A stretch of DNA of 64,000 nt from Alphaproteobacteria bacterium (GTDB lineage: Bacteria > Myxococcota_A > UBA796 > GCA-2862545): assembly GCA_020632875.1 (NCBI GenBank), contig JACKET010000001.1, positions 310,001 to 374,000 of the forward strand. The letters are read 5' to 3'. The position numbers were made by a program, and so were the translations under genes. The notes beneath the pieces were generated by a model. It made no database searches. It had not been told where the DNA came from and was given only the letters and a program-made list of their open reading frames with translations. Position 1 is the stretch's first letter, and each line of letters begins with the position of its first letter. This document shows, one piece after another, positions 1-11,447 of this stretch.

Positions 1-2
1 CG

Positions 3-515
3 CCGGGCGGCGAGGGCCAGATGGTCCTCACGCTGCGGGGCGCGTCCTGGGCGACGACCCGGCTCCTCGAAGACGACGGCGAGGTGCTGATCGACACGGC
101 GGGCTGGCGCTGGTCGTCGCCCGTCGACGTGCGCCTGTCGCGCGTCGCCGAGGCCGGCGTGGTCGACGTGAACGGGAACGCGCTCACGCTCCACACCATC
201 GCCGAGCAGGGCTGGTGCCTCTACGACACCTGCGCGGGCGAGCCCATCGGCGGCATCACGGGCGCGCTCGACTTCGAGTTCTGCTGGTCGCCCACGTCCT
301 GCGGCGACAGCCGGTGGGTGCTCCACCCCGACGGCACGTGGACGACCCTCGAGGGCTACATCGGCACGTGGGAGTACGACTGCTGCAACGAGCGGATCGA
401 CCTCTACTTCTCGAGCGGCACGCACTACTGGGGCGAGCGCGACGAGACCGGGTGCTTCGTGGGCGAGATGCTGTCGTGGTCGGGCAACCAGGGCGACTGG
501 CAGGGCTGCCTGTAG
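3..515 (+). CDS. C-terminal part of an uncharacterised cysteine-rich, secreted-type protein (5'-truncated)
   Basis: The frame is open to the left edge of the window, so the true start is probably outside; an internal ATG at 21 exists but gives no signal peptide. The 164 residues after that ATG are rich in Cys, Trp, Gly and Asp, with short beta-type segments such as HPDGTW and a late CC pair. This composition is typical of disulphide-bonded extracellular beta proteins in Myxococcota. I recognise no family. It ends next to, and converges with, the reverse-strand fusion gene whose stop begins two bases later. Confidence 0.6.
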   Translation, partial: PGGEGQMVLTLRGASWATTRLLEDDGEVLIDTAGWRWSSPVDVRLSRVAEAGVVDVNGNALTLHTIAEQGWCLYDTCAGEPIGGITGALDFEFCWSPTSCGDSRWVLHPDGTWTTLEGYIGTWEYDCCNERIDLYFSSGTHYWGERDETGCFVGEMLSWSGNQGDWQGCL

Positions 516-516
516 C

Positions 517-2103
517 TCACAGGGCCTCGAAGGGCGCGCCGATCCGCGCGGCGAGGGTGCGCTCGGCGCTCCCGCCGACCACCACGAGCTTCGCGGGGTC
601 GAGGCCGTGGACGAGCATCAGGTCGACCGCCATCCCCGGCAGGGGCTTGCGGCACCAGCAGCTCACCGGGCCCGGCGGGTGCGGGCAGATCCGGTGGTCG
701 ACCACGGGATGACGCGCCAGCGCGGCCCGGACGCGCGCCATCCGCGCGGCATCCGGGGCCCACAGCGCGGCGTACAGCGGGCCGTCGAACGCCGCCCGCT
801 GCTCCAGCGCGTCGAGGCTCGCGAGGACCCCGCCCGCAGCTCCCCACACGAGCGGCGGAGCCGCGGTGGACACGCGCTCCGCGAAGCCCTCGTCGTCCGT
901 CAGCGGCTCGAACCGCTGGGCCATCCCGAAGATGACGTTGGGCGCGAACCAGTGCGGCGGGTCGCCCGCCTTCAGCTGCTCGGGCTCCGGGAGGCCCTGC
1001 CCGTCGGCGAGGATCCGGCGTACGGCCTGCACGAGGCACTGATCCACGGGCGTGTCGACGTGTACGGCGCGAACGACGCAGCCGTGCCGTGCAGCGGTCC
1101 GCACGACGCGGTGCCGGAGGTGCCGGTCGGCCCACGTGTTGTCGGTCACCACGGCTCGCTCGCCCGACGCCAGCAGCGCGTCGAGCCGCTGGACGATGCC
1201 GTTCAGCGTGCCGCCGAGCTCGTCGCGATTGAGCCGCGCGTGCCCCGGCACGCCCAGCGCGTGCGTGGTCTTGCCGGAGCCCGGCAGGCCGGCGACCAGC
1301 ACGACCTCGCCGCGTGGGGCGGCCGGCGGACGGGGCGCCCGGACACAGTCGGACTCGGGAATCGCGTCCAGCGCGGCGGCCACGACCTCTTCGGGGACCG
1401 GGCCCATCGCGTCCTCGAGGTGCGCGACGGTCGAGCAGCCGACCACGGGCTCCACGCCGAGGGCCTCGAGCCAGCGGAGGGAGAGGCGCGACGGCGACAC
1501 GCCGGCCTCGAAACAGAGCGCCTTGAACGCCGCGACCTGACGGGACCGGCGCCGGTACCCGCCGAGCGGGCTGTGCGCCTGGACCGCGACGCCGTGGTCC
1601 AGGCACAGGCGCACGATGCCGGCTTCGAGCGCGTCCAGGCGGTGTGGGGACAGCGCGACCTGCACCGTGTCGAGACCGCCGAGCTCGAGCGCGCGCTGCA
1701 CCTCGTGGTACCGGGGGTTCGACAGGCCGAGCGCTCCGATCACCCCGTCCTCGCGGAGCTTCTGCAGGGCACGCCAGCTCCGGTCGAGCCCGACCTCCGG
1801 GTCGACGACGTGGAGGAGGAACCGCGGGATCGTGCCGAGCAGCGCCTGGCTCTCCCGGGCCCGCGTGGACAGGTGTTTCGCGGTGCCGCGCGCCTGCCAT
1901 CGCGGCCCGGTGCGGAGCAATCCGGCCTTCGACTGCACCGGGAGCGGACCGCCCCACGCGGCGATCCGTCGCTCCGTCGCGTGGGGAGGGCCCGCGCCGT
2001 ACACGTCCGCCGTGTCGAGCGCGCGCACGCCGAGCCGCACGGCGGCGTCGAGCAGGGCGCCGGGGTCGGGGCATTCGTGGAGGCGGAGCGTGCCGAGGAT
2101 CAT
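517..2103 (-). CDS. Aldo/keto reductase fused to a PNKP-like P-loop kinase and a degenerate HAD phosphatase domain
   Basis: The protein has 528 residues and three parts. Residues 1-255 are an aldo/keto reductase with the usual tetrad visible: Asp30, Tyr35 (DTADVYG), Lys59 and His98. Residues 265-415 are a kinase of the polynucleotide-kinase type, with Walker A GLPGSGKTT at 272-280, then LNRDELGG and a DNT motif at 321-323, in the same order as PNKP. Residues 415-528 resemble GmhB/HisB-type HAD phosphatases and keep the zinc-loop pattern CPHPPG...CWCRKPLPG (473-490). The HAD nucleophile motif DxDGT has become GAAGGVL, and the late GDSxxD has become GGSAER, so phosphatase activity looks lost. 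The start was set at the ATG at 2103, where the AKR fold begins, because the frame runs further upstream without homology. Substrate unknown. Confidence 0.85.
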   Translation of the reverse strand: MILGTLRLHECPDPGALLDAAVRLGVRALDTADVYGAGPPHATERRIAAWGGPLPVQSKAGLLRTGPRWQARGTAKHLSTRARESQALLGTIPRFLLHVVDPEVGLDRSWRALQKLREDGVIGALGLSNPRYHEVQRALELGGLDTVQVALSPHRLDALEAGIVRLCLDHGVAVQAHSPLGGYRRRSRQVAAFKALCFEAGVSPSRLSLRWLEALGVEPVVGCSTVAHLEDAMGPVPEEVVAAALDAIPESDCVRAPRPPAAPRGEVVLVAGLPGSGKTTHALGVPGHARLNRDELGGTLNGIVQRLDALLASGERAVVTDNTWADRHLRHRVVRTAARHGCVVRAVHVDTPVDQCLVQAVRRILADGQGLPEPEQLKAGDPPHWFAPNVIFGMAQRFEPLTDDEGFAERVSTAAPPLVWGAAGGVLASLDALEQRAAFDGPLYAALWAPDAARMARVRAALARHPVVDHRICPHPPGPVSCWCRKPLPGMAVDLMLVHGLDPAKLVVVGGSAERTLAARIGAPFEAL

Positions 2104-2198
2104 CGGCAGGGGTCGTAGCACAACCGGATGTCGAGTCCTCGACACGGAGGGCGACAGGACGGACGAACCGGGCGATCCTCGAAGCATCGGGAGGGCCC

Positions 2199-3833
2199 AT
2201 GGAATGGATCGAGGCGTTCGAGGCGGGTGCGCTGGAGCCGGGCGGGGTGCGTGTGGTGCGTCACGCCGGCCACCAGATCGCGGTGTTCCACCGCGGCGCG
2301 GACGGGCTCGTCGCGGTCGACAACCGCTGTCCGCACGAGGGCTACCCGCTCTCGCAGGGCACGATCTGCGGGAACGCGCTGACGTGCTGCTGGCACAACT
2401 TCAAGTTCGACCTGACGGACGGGTCCTGCGAGAAGGGCGAGGCGCTGGTGGTCCACCGGGTGCGGGAGGTCGACGGCAAGGTCCTCGTCGGCCTCGTGGA
2501 GCCCGATCCCGCCGAGGCGATCGCGGCGCGCTGGACCTCGTGGACCGAAGCGATGTTCGAGGAGCGCGAGGGCCAGGCGCTGCGGGACACCGTCCGCCTG
2601 CTGCAGCTCGGCGTGCCGGCCGCGCAGATCGCCGCGGCCATCGCGCGCTGGGACGCGGAGCGCGGGCCCTGGGGCCTCACCCACGGGGCGGTGACGGCCG
2701 CCGAGGTGCTGACGTTCTGCGGGGAGGGGCCCGAAGCCGTCGTGGCGCTCGCGGTGCCGCTCCAGCAGGCGATGCGCTCGCACGTCCGCCGGCACCCGCG
2801 ACCCGAGGTCGCCCCCGAAGCGCCCGGCCCCGACGCGGGTTCCGCGCTTCTCGCCCGCGTCGAGGCCGAGGACGTCACGGGGAGCGAGGCCCTCCTGCGC
2901 GGGATGCTCGCGGCGGGCTGGGGCCGCGACGCGCTCGAGCCGTTGTTCTGGCGGATGTGCGCGGCGCACTTCCTCGACTTCGGGCACCCCGCGATCTACA
3001 CGGCCGGGCTGTTCGATCTCGTGGACCGCGTGGGCTGGGCGCACGCGCCGTCCATCCTGGTGGGGCTGCTGCACAACGTCGTCGGCGCGACGCGGGAGGA
3101 CGTGCTCCCGGGCTGGTCGAGGTTCCGCGAGATGCTCGCGTCCGTGCCCGTGCCGGAGGACCGCGGCGTGCCGTGGGGGCGGGACACCTGGCCTCCGCCG
3201 TCGGTCCCCGAAGCCCTCGAGGCGGTGCGGGAGGCCTTCGCGGCGGGCGCTTCGTGGGATGCGCTCGCGGACTGGCTCGTGGACCTCGCGGCCGACCGGG
3301 TGCTGGCGTTCGACACCGCGATCGACGCGAGCTCGGAGGTCCAGGACAACTGGCTCTCCGTCACACACTGCTTCACGTTCGCCCACGCCGTCCGGCAGGG
3401 GATGCGCCAGCCCGACGGGTGGCGGCTGCTCGTGCAGTCCGCGCGGATGTCGGCCCACCACCGCGTGCTGGACGGTCCGCTGCCGACGTGGAGCCCTCGG
3501 GAGGGCGACGTGGACGGCCTGATCGCCGCCCTCCGTCGCGGCGACGCGCAGGACGCGCTGGACCGCGCCGCCTGGCTCGTCGCCAACGACCGCGAGGGCC
3601 TGCACGCCGGGCTGCGCGCCTACGCCGTCGCGGATCCCGTCGTGCGCGGGATCTGGGCGGTGCACGTCGTGAAGTCGATCGAGGCGGCGTTCCGCGAGCG
3701 CTCGGACCGTCCGGTGCTGGCGGTCGTCCGGTTCCTCGCCGCTCCGAAGCGCGAGCGCGGCACGGAGCGCACCGCGCGGGAGGCGCTCCGCTTCGTCCTC
3801 GAAGGGAAGACCCCGAAGCTCCTCGCGCCGTAG
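2199..3833 (+). CDS. Rieske [2Fe-2S] protein with a large helical C-terminal domain
   Basis: The protein has 544 residues. The N-terminal 100 form a Rieske ferredoxin-type domain with both ligand boxes: Cys44-Pro-His46 and Cys63-Cys-Trp-His66. The remaining 440 residues are predominantly helical, carry several conserved-looking histidines (AHFLDFGHP, LLHNVVG, THCFTFAHA) and have no membrane span. The histidine-containing helices are loosely reminiscent of questin-oxidase-like proteins, but that link is weak. The ATG follows a GGGAGGG ribosome site. The gene is divergent from the upstream fusion gene with a 95-base gap. Function is probably redox transfer to or within the helical domain; this is inference. 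Confidence 0.8.
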   Translation: MEWIEAFEAGALEPGGVRVVRHAGHQIAVFHRGADGLVAVDNRCPHEGYPLSQGTICGNALTCCWHNFKFDLTDGSCEKGEALVVHRVREVDGKVLVGLVEPDPAEAIAARWTSWTEAMFEEREGQALRDTVRLLQLGVPAAQIAAAIARWDAERGPWGLTHGAVTAAEVLTFCGEGPEAVVALAVPLQQAMRSHVRRHPRPEVAPEAPGPDAGSALLARVEAEDVTGSEALLRGMLAAGWGRDALEPLFWRMCAAHFLDFGHPAIYTAGLFDLVDRVGWAHAPSILVGLLHNVVGATREDVLPGWSRFREMLASVPVPEDRGVPWGRDTWPPPSVPEALEAVREAFAAGASWDALADWLVDLAADRVLAFDTAIDASSEVQDNWLSVTHCFTFAHAVRQGMRQPDGWRLLVQSARMSAHHRVLDGPLPTWSPREGDVDGLIAALRRGDAQDALDRAAWLVANDREGLHAGLRAYAVADPVVRGIWAVHVVKSIEAAFRERSDRPVLAVVRFLAAPKRERGTERTAREALRFVLEGKTPKLLAP

Positions 3834-3837
3834 GGGC

Positions 3838-5136
3838 TCAACGCACCTGGATGCGGCACTGGTCGCGGTATCCGACGGAGAGGCAGATCGTCACGATCTC
3901 CTGGAGCGTCCACGTCGGGTCCGCCACCAGGACCGGATCCACGGCGGTGTGCGCGATCTCGGCCAGCGCTCCGCGCTCGATCTCCACGAGGTCGCCGCCC
4001 GGATGGGTGACCGTCAGCCGGCCCGGACCCGCAGGCCCGATTCGCGTCCGGAACCGTACGGCGCTGTCGAACCAATCCAGCGGGACGATGGTGCCATCGT
4101 CCAGCACGATCCAGACGCGCCTCTGGGCCCTCAGGACGGACTCCAGGTCCGCGACGGACGTGTCGGGCGGGTACCCCAGCATGCGGTCGTCCCAGGACTG
4201 GCAGTCGTACTCCGTCCCGTCGGGCGTGCGGAGGCAGTGGCGTCGGGTCACGACGGCGTTCCCGGGGACGCGCACCCGGCGACCCGAGACGTCGAGGGGC
4301 GCGGGCAGCTCGAGGAACCGCGGGACTGGCGAGAACAGCGCCCACACGAGGTGTCCCGCGAAGAGAGGCGGCACGAGAGCCGCCGTGGCGGGCCAGATCC
4401 ACCGTGGCCAGGGTCCCGACACCATGCGGAAGCCCGCCATCAGCGCTCCCCAGGCGCACAGCACGAGGGCGAGGGCCCGCTGGCTCCTGCCCGTCACGTG
4501 GCGGATGTGGTGGACGCCGTTCGCGGTGTCGTCCCAGTACGCGAAGATCAGCATCGCGACGAGCGACAGCAGCGCCGCGTTCCCGGCGAGGACCAGCCAG
4601 CCGACGGCGACCCGCCGGGCGTTCTCGATGCGCGCCGGGCCGCGTCGGTTCAGCCCGATCACCCAGGCGAGCCCGCCCCACGCGGCCGGGAGCAGCCACA
4701 CGAGCGGCCCGAGCGCGTTCCACTTCGCCAGGCAGAGGGGGAGGAGGACCGTGATCCCGAGCATGCCCAGGCCCGCGGCCACGGACGTGCGGAAGCGCCG
4801 GGTGGTCTCGCCGCCGGGCGTGATGCCGCGCACGAACGACAGCGCCATCACCATGCCCACCAGCACGCCGGCCAGCGCGAGGAGCCCCGTGGCGATGCCC
4901 ATGCGGGTTCCCATCGCGTGCTCCTCGCCCGGCGTGAGCGCGGTCTGGACGAAGAACCACGTGCCCACGAGGGTGTCGAAGACCGTCAGCGCGACGGGAG
5001 CCCCCCACCACGGGCCCACCTCGTCGTCGTCACGCCGGATGAGGTCGTACAGCGGCGGACCGAGCAGCCCCACGACGTGGATCAGCACCACCGGGATCGC
5101 GAGGACGGCGAGGACCTGTGCGTAGAACGGCATCAT
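3838..5136 (-). CDS. Polytopic inner-membrane protein with a soluble C-terminal domain
   Basis: The protein has 432 residues. The first 260 contain about eight hydrophobic spans, starting with a membrane segment at residues 5-28; the final 170 are soluble and beta-rich, with a CLRTPDGTEYDC motif that could form a disulphide. No family was recognised. It converges on the Rieske gene, with the two stops four bases apart. It could be a sensor or transport-like membrane protein, but nothing in the sequence decides this. Confidence 0.65.
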   Translation of the reverse strand: MMPFYAQVLAVLAIPVVLIHVVGLLGPPLYDLIRRDDDEVGPWWGAPVALTVFDTLVGTWFFVQTALTPGEEHAMGTRMGIATGLLALAGVLVGMVMALSFVRGITPGGETTRRFRTSVAAGLGMLGITVLLPLCLAKWNALGPLVWLLPAAWGGLAWVIGLNRRGPARIENARRVAVGWLVLAGNAALLSLVAMLIFAYWDDTANGVHHIRHVTGRSQRALALVLCAWGALMAGFRMVSGPWPRWIWPATAALVPPLFAGHLVWALFSPVPRFLELPAPLDVSGRRVRVPGNAVVTRRHCLRTPDGTEYDCQSWDDRMLGYPPDTSVADLESVLRAQRRVWIVLDDGTIVPLDWFDSAVRFRTRIGPAGPGRLTVTHPGGDLVEIERGALAEIAHTAVDPVLVADPTWTLQEIVTICLSVGYRDQCRIQVR

Positions 5137-5155
5137 CCCCGATCCGGATAACGCG

Positions 5156-5689
5156 TCAGGCCACGGGGACCTCGGCGCCCGGGAGCAGCGCGAAGTACGT
5201 CGGCATCGGGACCCTGAGCGGGCCGAGCGCCAGGTAGGACACGCCGAGCAGCAGATCGACGGAGCCGGGCGTGAGCGAGACCAGCGGGTCCTTCACGAAG
5301 CGCATCGGCTCCCAGGGCGCGGCGGGCGGCCCGTAGTCGATGAGCAGGCCGCGGTCCCAGTCGTTCGGCACGACCTCCCCCTCGCAGCCGCGCAGGTGGA
5401 AGTACCCGTACCGGACGGGCTCGCCGGACCGGCGCGTGCGCGCGATCCACGGGGCGTCGAGGGGGTTCTGCTGGACGGCCTCGTTGTAGCCGGTGAGCAC
5501 GCCATCGGGCCCGTCCACGAAGACCTTCTTGAACTTCTTCCACGTGAGGCGCTCGACGAGACGGGGCAGTCCGAGGCTCACGCCGTTGAACTCGCGGTTC
5601 CGCAGGGCTTCGGGGTCGACGGGGTGCCCCGCCTTCAGGAGCTCGCCGAGCGCGGGGCGGTCGAGCTGGAGCAGGTCGTCGAGGATCAT
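5156..5689 (-). CDS. Uncharacterised 177-residue protein, last gene of the GntR-led operon
   Basis: The start ATG overlaps the stop of the upstream gene (ATGA), which indicates translational coupling. The protein is soluble with no signal peptide. It has a central basic and aromatic patch (LTWKKFKKVF), a GYN turn and many Gly/Pro turns in the second half, so it is probably a compact alpha/beta protein. No catalytic motif is evident. Sharing an operon with a FadR-type regulator suggests a role in metabolism of a small acid or lipid, but this is context only. Confidence 0.6.
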   Translation of the reverse strand: MILDDLLQLDRPALGELLKAGHPVDPEALRNREFNGVSLGLPRLVERLTWKKFKKVFVDGPDGVLTGYNEAVQQNPLDAPWIARTRRSGEPVRYGYFHLRGCEGEVVPNDWDRGLLIDYGPPAAPWEPMRFVKDPLVSLTPGSVDLLLGVSYLALGPLRVPMPTYFALLPGAEVPVA

Positions 5690-6357
5690 GCGGCCTCCTC
5701 GTGCGAGGCGCGGGTCGGGGCGAAGTCGGGGAGCCCGGTCGCCAGCGTCTCGCGCAGCGAGGCGGGCTGCTGGGCGCACCAGCGCATCAGCCCGGTCAGC
5801 GTGGCGTCGGAGTCCTCGTGGTCGAGCTCGACCTCGCCGCGGAGCCACTTCTCGACGCCTTCGAGCAGGTCCTCGTGGTAGCCCTCGTACACGCAGAGAT
5901 CCTTGAGGAAGCGCGCGTCGGGCGCGGTCTCGTCGACGATGGCGACGAGGCGCTCGCGGAGCGCGTCGAGCACGCCGGGCTCGTGGGCCACGAGCTGGAT
6001 GTCGAAGTGGAAGTCGTCGGCCTCGTGGTGGGCGCCGAGCAGGTGGCGGATCGTGTGCTCGGTGGTGCTGCCGAGGCCCGTGTGGTCGAGCGGATTGACG
6101 CGCCGTCCGCCGAACAGGAAGGGCGAACGGGCCGGTCGGAACCGGAATGCGCGGGCGCGCCACGTGTCCCGCACGGGCCGCTCGGACAGGCCGATGGTCT
6201 CGGGCCGGAACATGGCGCGGTGCCACATGTAGAGGACGCCGAGCCAGAGCTGCCAGAGGTTCGGCTCGACGTCGATGACGCCCTTCGCGTGCAGCTCGTG
6301 CACCCGGGCCTCGATGCGGCGCGGCCGGAAGTGGAGCAGGTGGTAGCGGAGCTTCAT
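5686..6357 (-). CDS. Uncharacterised 223-residue protein, middle gene of the GntR-led operon
   Basis: The protein overlaps the stop of the GntR gene by four bases and the start of the next gene by four, so all three are probably cotranslated. It begins with the basic stretch LRYHLLHFRPRR, has an aromatic-rich helix (LWQLWLGVLYMWHRAMF) and a His-rich patch (HHEADDFHFD) around residues 110-120 that could bind metal. The helix is amphipathic rather than a clear membrane span. I recognise no family. Confidence 0.6.
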   Translation of the reverse strand: MKLRYHLLHFRPRRIEARVHELHAKGVIDVEPNLWQLWLGVLYMWHRAMFRPETIGLSERPVRDTWRARAFRFRPARSPFLFGGRRVNPLDHTGLGSTTEHTIRHLLGAHHEADDFHFDIQLVAHEPGVLDALRERLVAIVDETAPDARFLKDLCVYEGYHEDLLEGVEKWLRGEVELDHEDSDATLTGLMRWCAQQPASLRETLATGLPDFAPTRASHEEAA

Positions 6358-7040
6358 GGGGCCTCCAGGGTGGCGATGGTGGCGGCGTCGAGGGCTTCGA
6401 GGACGGTGCGCACGGTGTCGCGCGCGAAGGCCGGGTCGCGGCGGCGGATCAGCTCGACGATGGCCGGGAAGCTCGCGCGGACGGCGTCGCGGTCGACGAG
6501 CATGGCTTCGGCCACGTCGGCGCGGCTGCGGTACACGCGCGTCACCGTGTTGAACAGCAGGAGCATGGGGAGGTTGCCGGCCAGCTCGACCACCCGGCGC
6601 GAGAACTCGAGGTTCCCCTCGCGGAGCGCCACACCGTGGGCCGTCGAGAGCTCGGCGGCCAGGGCATCGAGCGCGTCGAGGTCGGCATCGGATGCGCGGC
6701 GGCAGGCCTCGGCGACGGCTTCGGACGCGAGCGCCCGGCGGAGCTGGAGGAACGGCGCGAGCAGCTCGATGCGGCCGTGCTCGAGGAGGTGGGGCAGCAG
6801 CTCGACGCCCGCGGACCGCTGGTACTCGAGCACGCGCACCCCGTCGCCCTGACGGGGCTGCACGAGCCCCTCGGTCTGGAGCCGCGCGATGGCCGCGCGC
6901 AGGGTGAGCCGGCTGATCCCGAGCTCTTCGGAGAGCCGTCGCTCGGCGGGCAGCCGGTCGCCGGGCGCGAACTCGCCCGCGAGGATGCGCTCGCGGAGCG
7001 CGTCGGCGGCGACGTCGACGGTTCTCGGGGCTTGGACCAT
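6354..7040 (-). CDS. GntR-family (FadR subfamily) transcriptional regulator
   Basis: The protein has 228 residues. Residues 8-75 form the winged helix-turn-helix, with the GntR signature LRERILAGEFAPGDRLPAERRLSEELG and SRLTLRAAIARLQTEGLV. The remainder is an all-helical effector-binding domain of FadR type (FCD-like), ending near residue 225. The ATG at 7040 follows a GAGGAG ribosome site; a longer frame to 7178 has no such support and would cross the operator. It is the first gene of a three-gene operon with two unknown genes. An inverted repeat of the GntR type 24 bases upstream of the ATG suggests autoregulation. Confidence 0.88.
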   Translation of the reverse strand: MVQAPRTVDVAADALRERILAGEFAPGDRLPAERRLSEELGISRLTLRAAIARLQTEGLVQPRQGDGVRVLEYQRSAGVELLPHLLEHGRIELLAPFLQLRRALASEAVAEACRRASDADLDALDALAAELSTAHGVALREGNLEFSRRVVELAGNLPMLLLFNTVTRVYRSRADVAEAMLVDRDAVRASFPAIVELIRRRDPAFARDTVRTVLEALDAATIATLEAP

Positions 7041-7053
7041 GCGCGGCTCCTCG

Positions 7054-7076
7054 ATTGGTTCAATGGTTAAACCAAT
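7054..7076. promoter_or_regulatory. Probable GntR/FadR-type operator upstream of the regulator gene
   Basis: This AT-rich patch contains the palindrome TGGTTAAACCA (7064-7074), nested in a wider ATTGGTT...AACCAAT inverted repeat. FadR-type GntR proteins commonly bind TGGTN-NACCA sites, so the match to the adjacent regulator is good. Its position just upstream of the regulator's ribosome site fits autoregulation of the three-gene operon. No promoter boxes can be assigned with confidence. Confidence 0.6.
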
Positions 7077-7226
7077 TTGCGAAGAGGCGCAAGGGAAGTG
7101 GTGGAATCTGCATCGTCCGCGCCAGAAGCGACGACGTTGCCGATCCCCGGGTCTCGCACAGCGACCACAGCGAGCCACAGCGCTCTGTTTCCTCGGAAGG
7201 GGTCGAGCTTCGAGCGTTCGCGGGCA

Positions 7227-7757
7227 TCACGCAGATGACGCAGAAGGACGCAGATGACGCAGAAACGAGGGCGTCGCGGGTCGAGCGCGCCCGTGTCCCC
7301 GATGGTGTTCGGGTCGACAGAGAGGGCCTCTCCGCGGACCGGAATCGGGATTCACCAGAGTAGCCGGGCGTTTCGGGCCGCTCGGGTGGTCGGGCCCCGC
7401 CGACGCCAGCCCACCCTGGAGGTCTCTACCGGGGCATCGACCCAGGAACGCATCCTCGGCAGAAGGATCGGGGGTTCAACGCATCCTCAGGCCGATTCCG
7501 ACCCGTGGCGCAGCTTCGGCGCTACGGACAAACGCCGTAAATCGATGAAGCGCCGCCGCGCTCCGGCGCCGGAAGGCCGCCCGGGATGCGTTGAACCCCC
7601 GATGCTTCGGCGCAGGATGCGTTCCCCCGTCGATGCCTCCGTCACGCGGGACCTCCTGGCGTCTGGGGGTGCAATCCCGGCCCGGGGACACGAGGACGTT
7701 CGACCCATGACGCCCTCGTTTCTGCGTCATCTGCGTCCTTCTGCGTCATCTGCGTGA
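7227..7757. repeat. Large inverted repeat in an 807-bp non-coding stretch (7041-7847)
   Basis: A 49-base segment at 7227-7275 is repeated as its perfect reverse complement at 7709-7757. Each arm is itself a tandem duplication of a GACGCAGATGACGCAGAA unit. Similarity continues inward for about 25 more bases (GTGTCCCCG on both sides). A second imperfect inverted pair of about 43 bases lies inside, at 7445-7487 and 7583-7625. Short open frames across the repeat are low-complexity and are not called as genes. The GCAGATGACGCAGA-type unit also occurs as an intergenic repeat in unrelated bacteria, as far as I know. No transposase is present. Confidence 0.85.
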
Positions 7758-7847
7758 GGCGGATCCCGCTCGCGAACCGAGCCCGCTGTCGGGAGCCCCG
7801 ACGACCGCAGTCCTCGGTCGCCGGAGGCCCACCGACGCGAGCCGGAG

Positions 7848-11372
<3,525 letters not shown>

Positions 11373-11447
11373 TCCACCACTCCGCGGGGCACCCGGGCAT
11401 GATGCCGGATCCCCGGCGCGGCGGCAATCTTCGCGCGCCGCGTGGCG

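Noticed and set aside
425..2200. Long reverse frame antisense or out of frame to the AKR fusion
   Set aside because: Arg/Pro/Gly-rich low-complexity protein, a shadow of a GC-rich gene; the other frame has clear domains.
1616..5125. 1169-residue forward frame
   Set aside because: Arg/Ser-rich without any motif; shadow of the Rieske and membrane-protein genes.
7254..7757. Forward frame of 167 residues in the inverted repeat region
   Set aside because: Its sequence is produced by the repeat units and has no ribosome site or family match.
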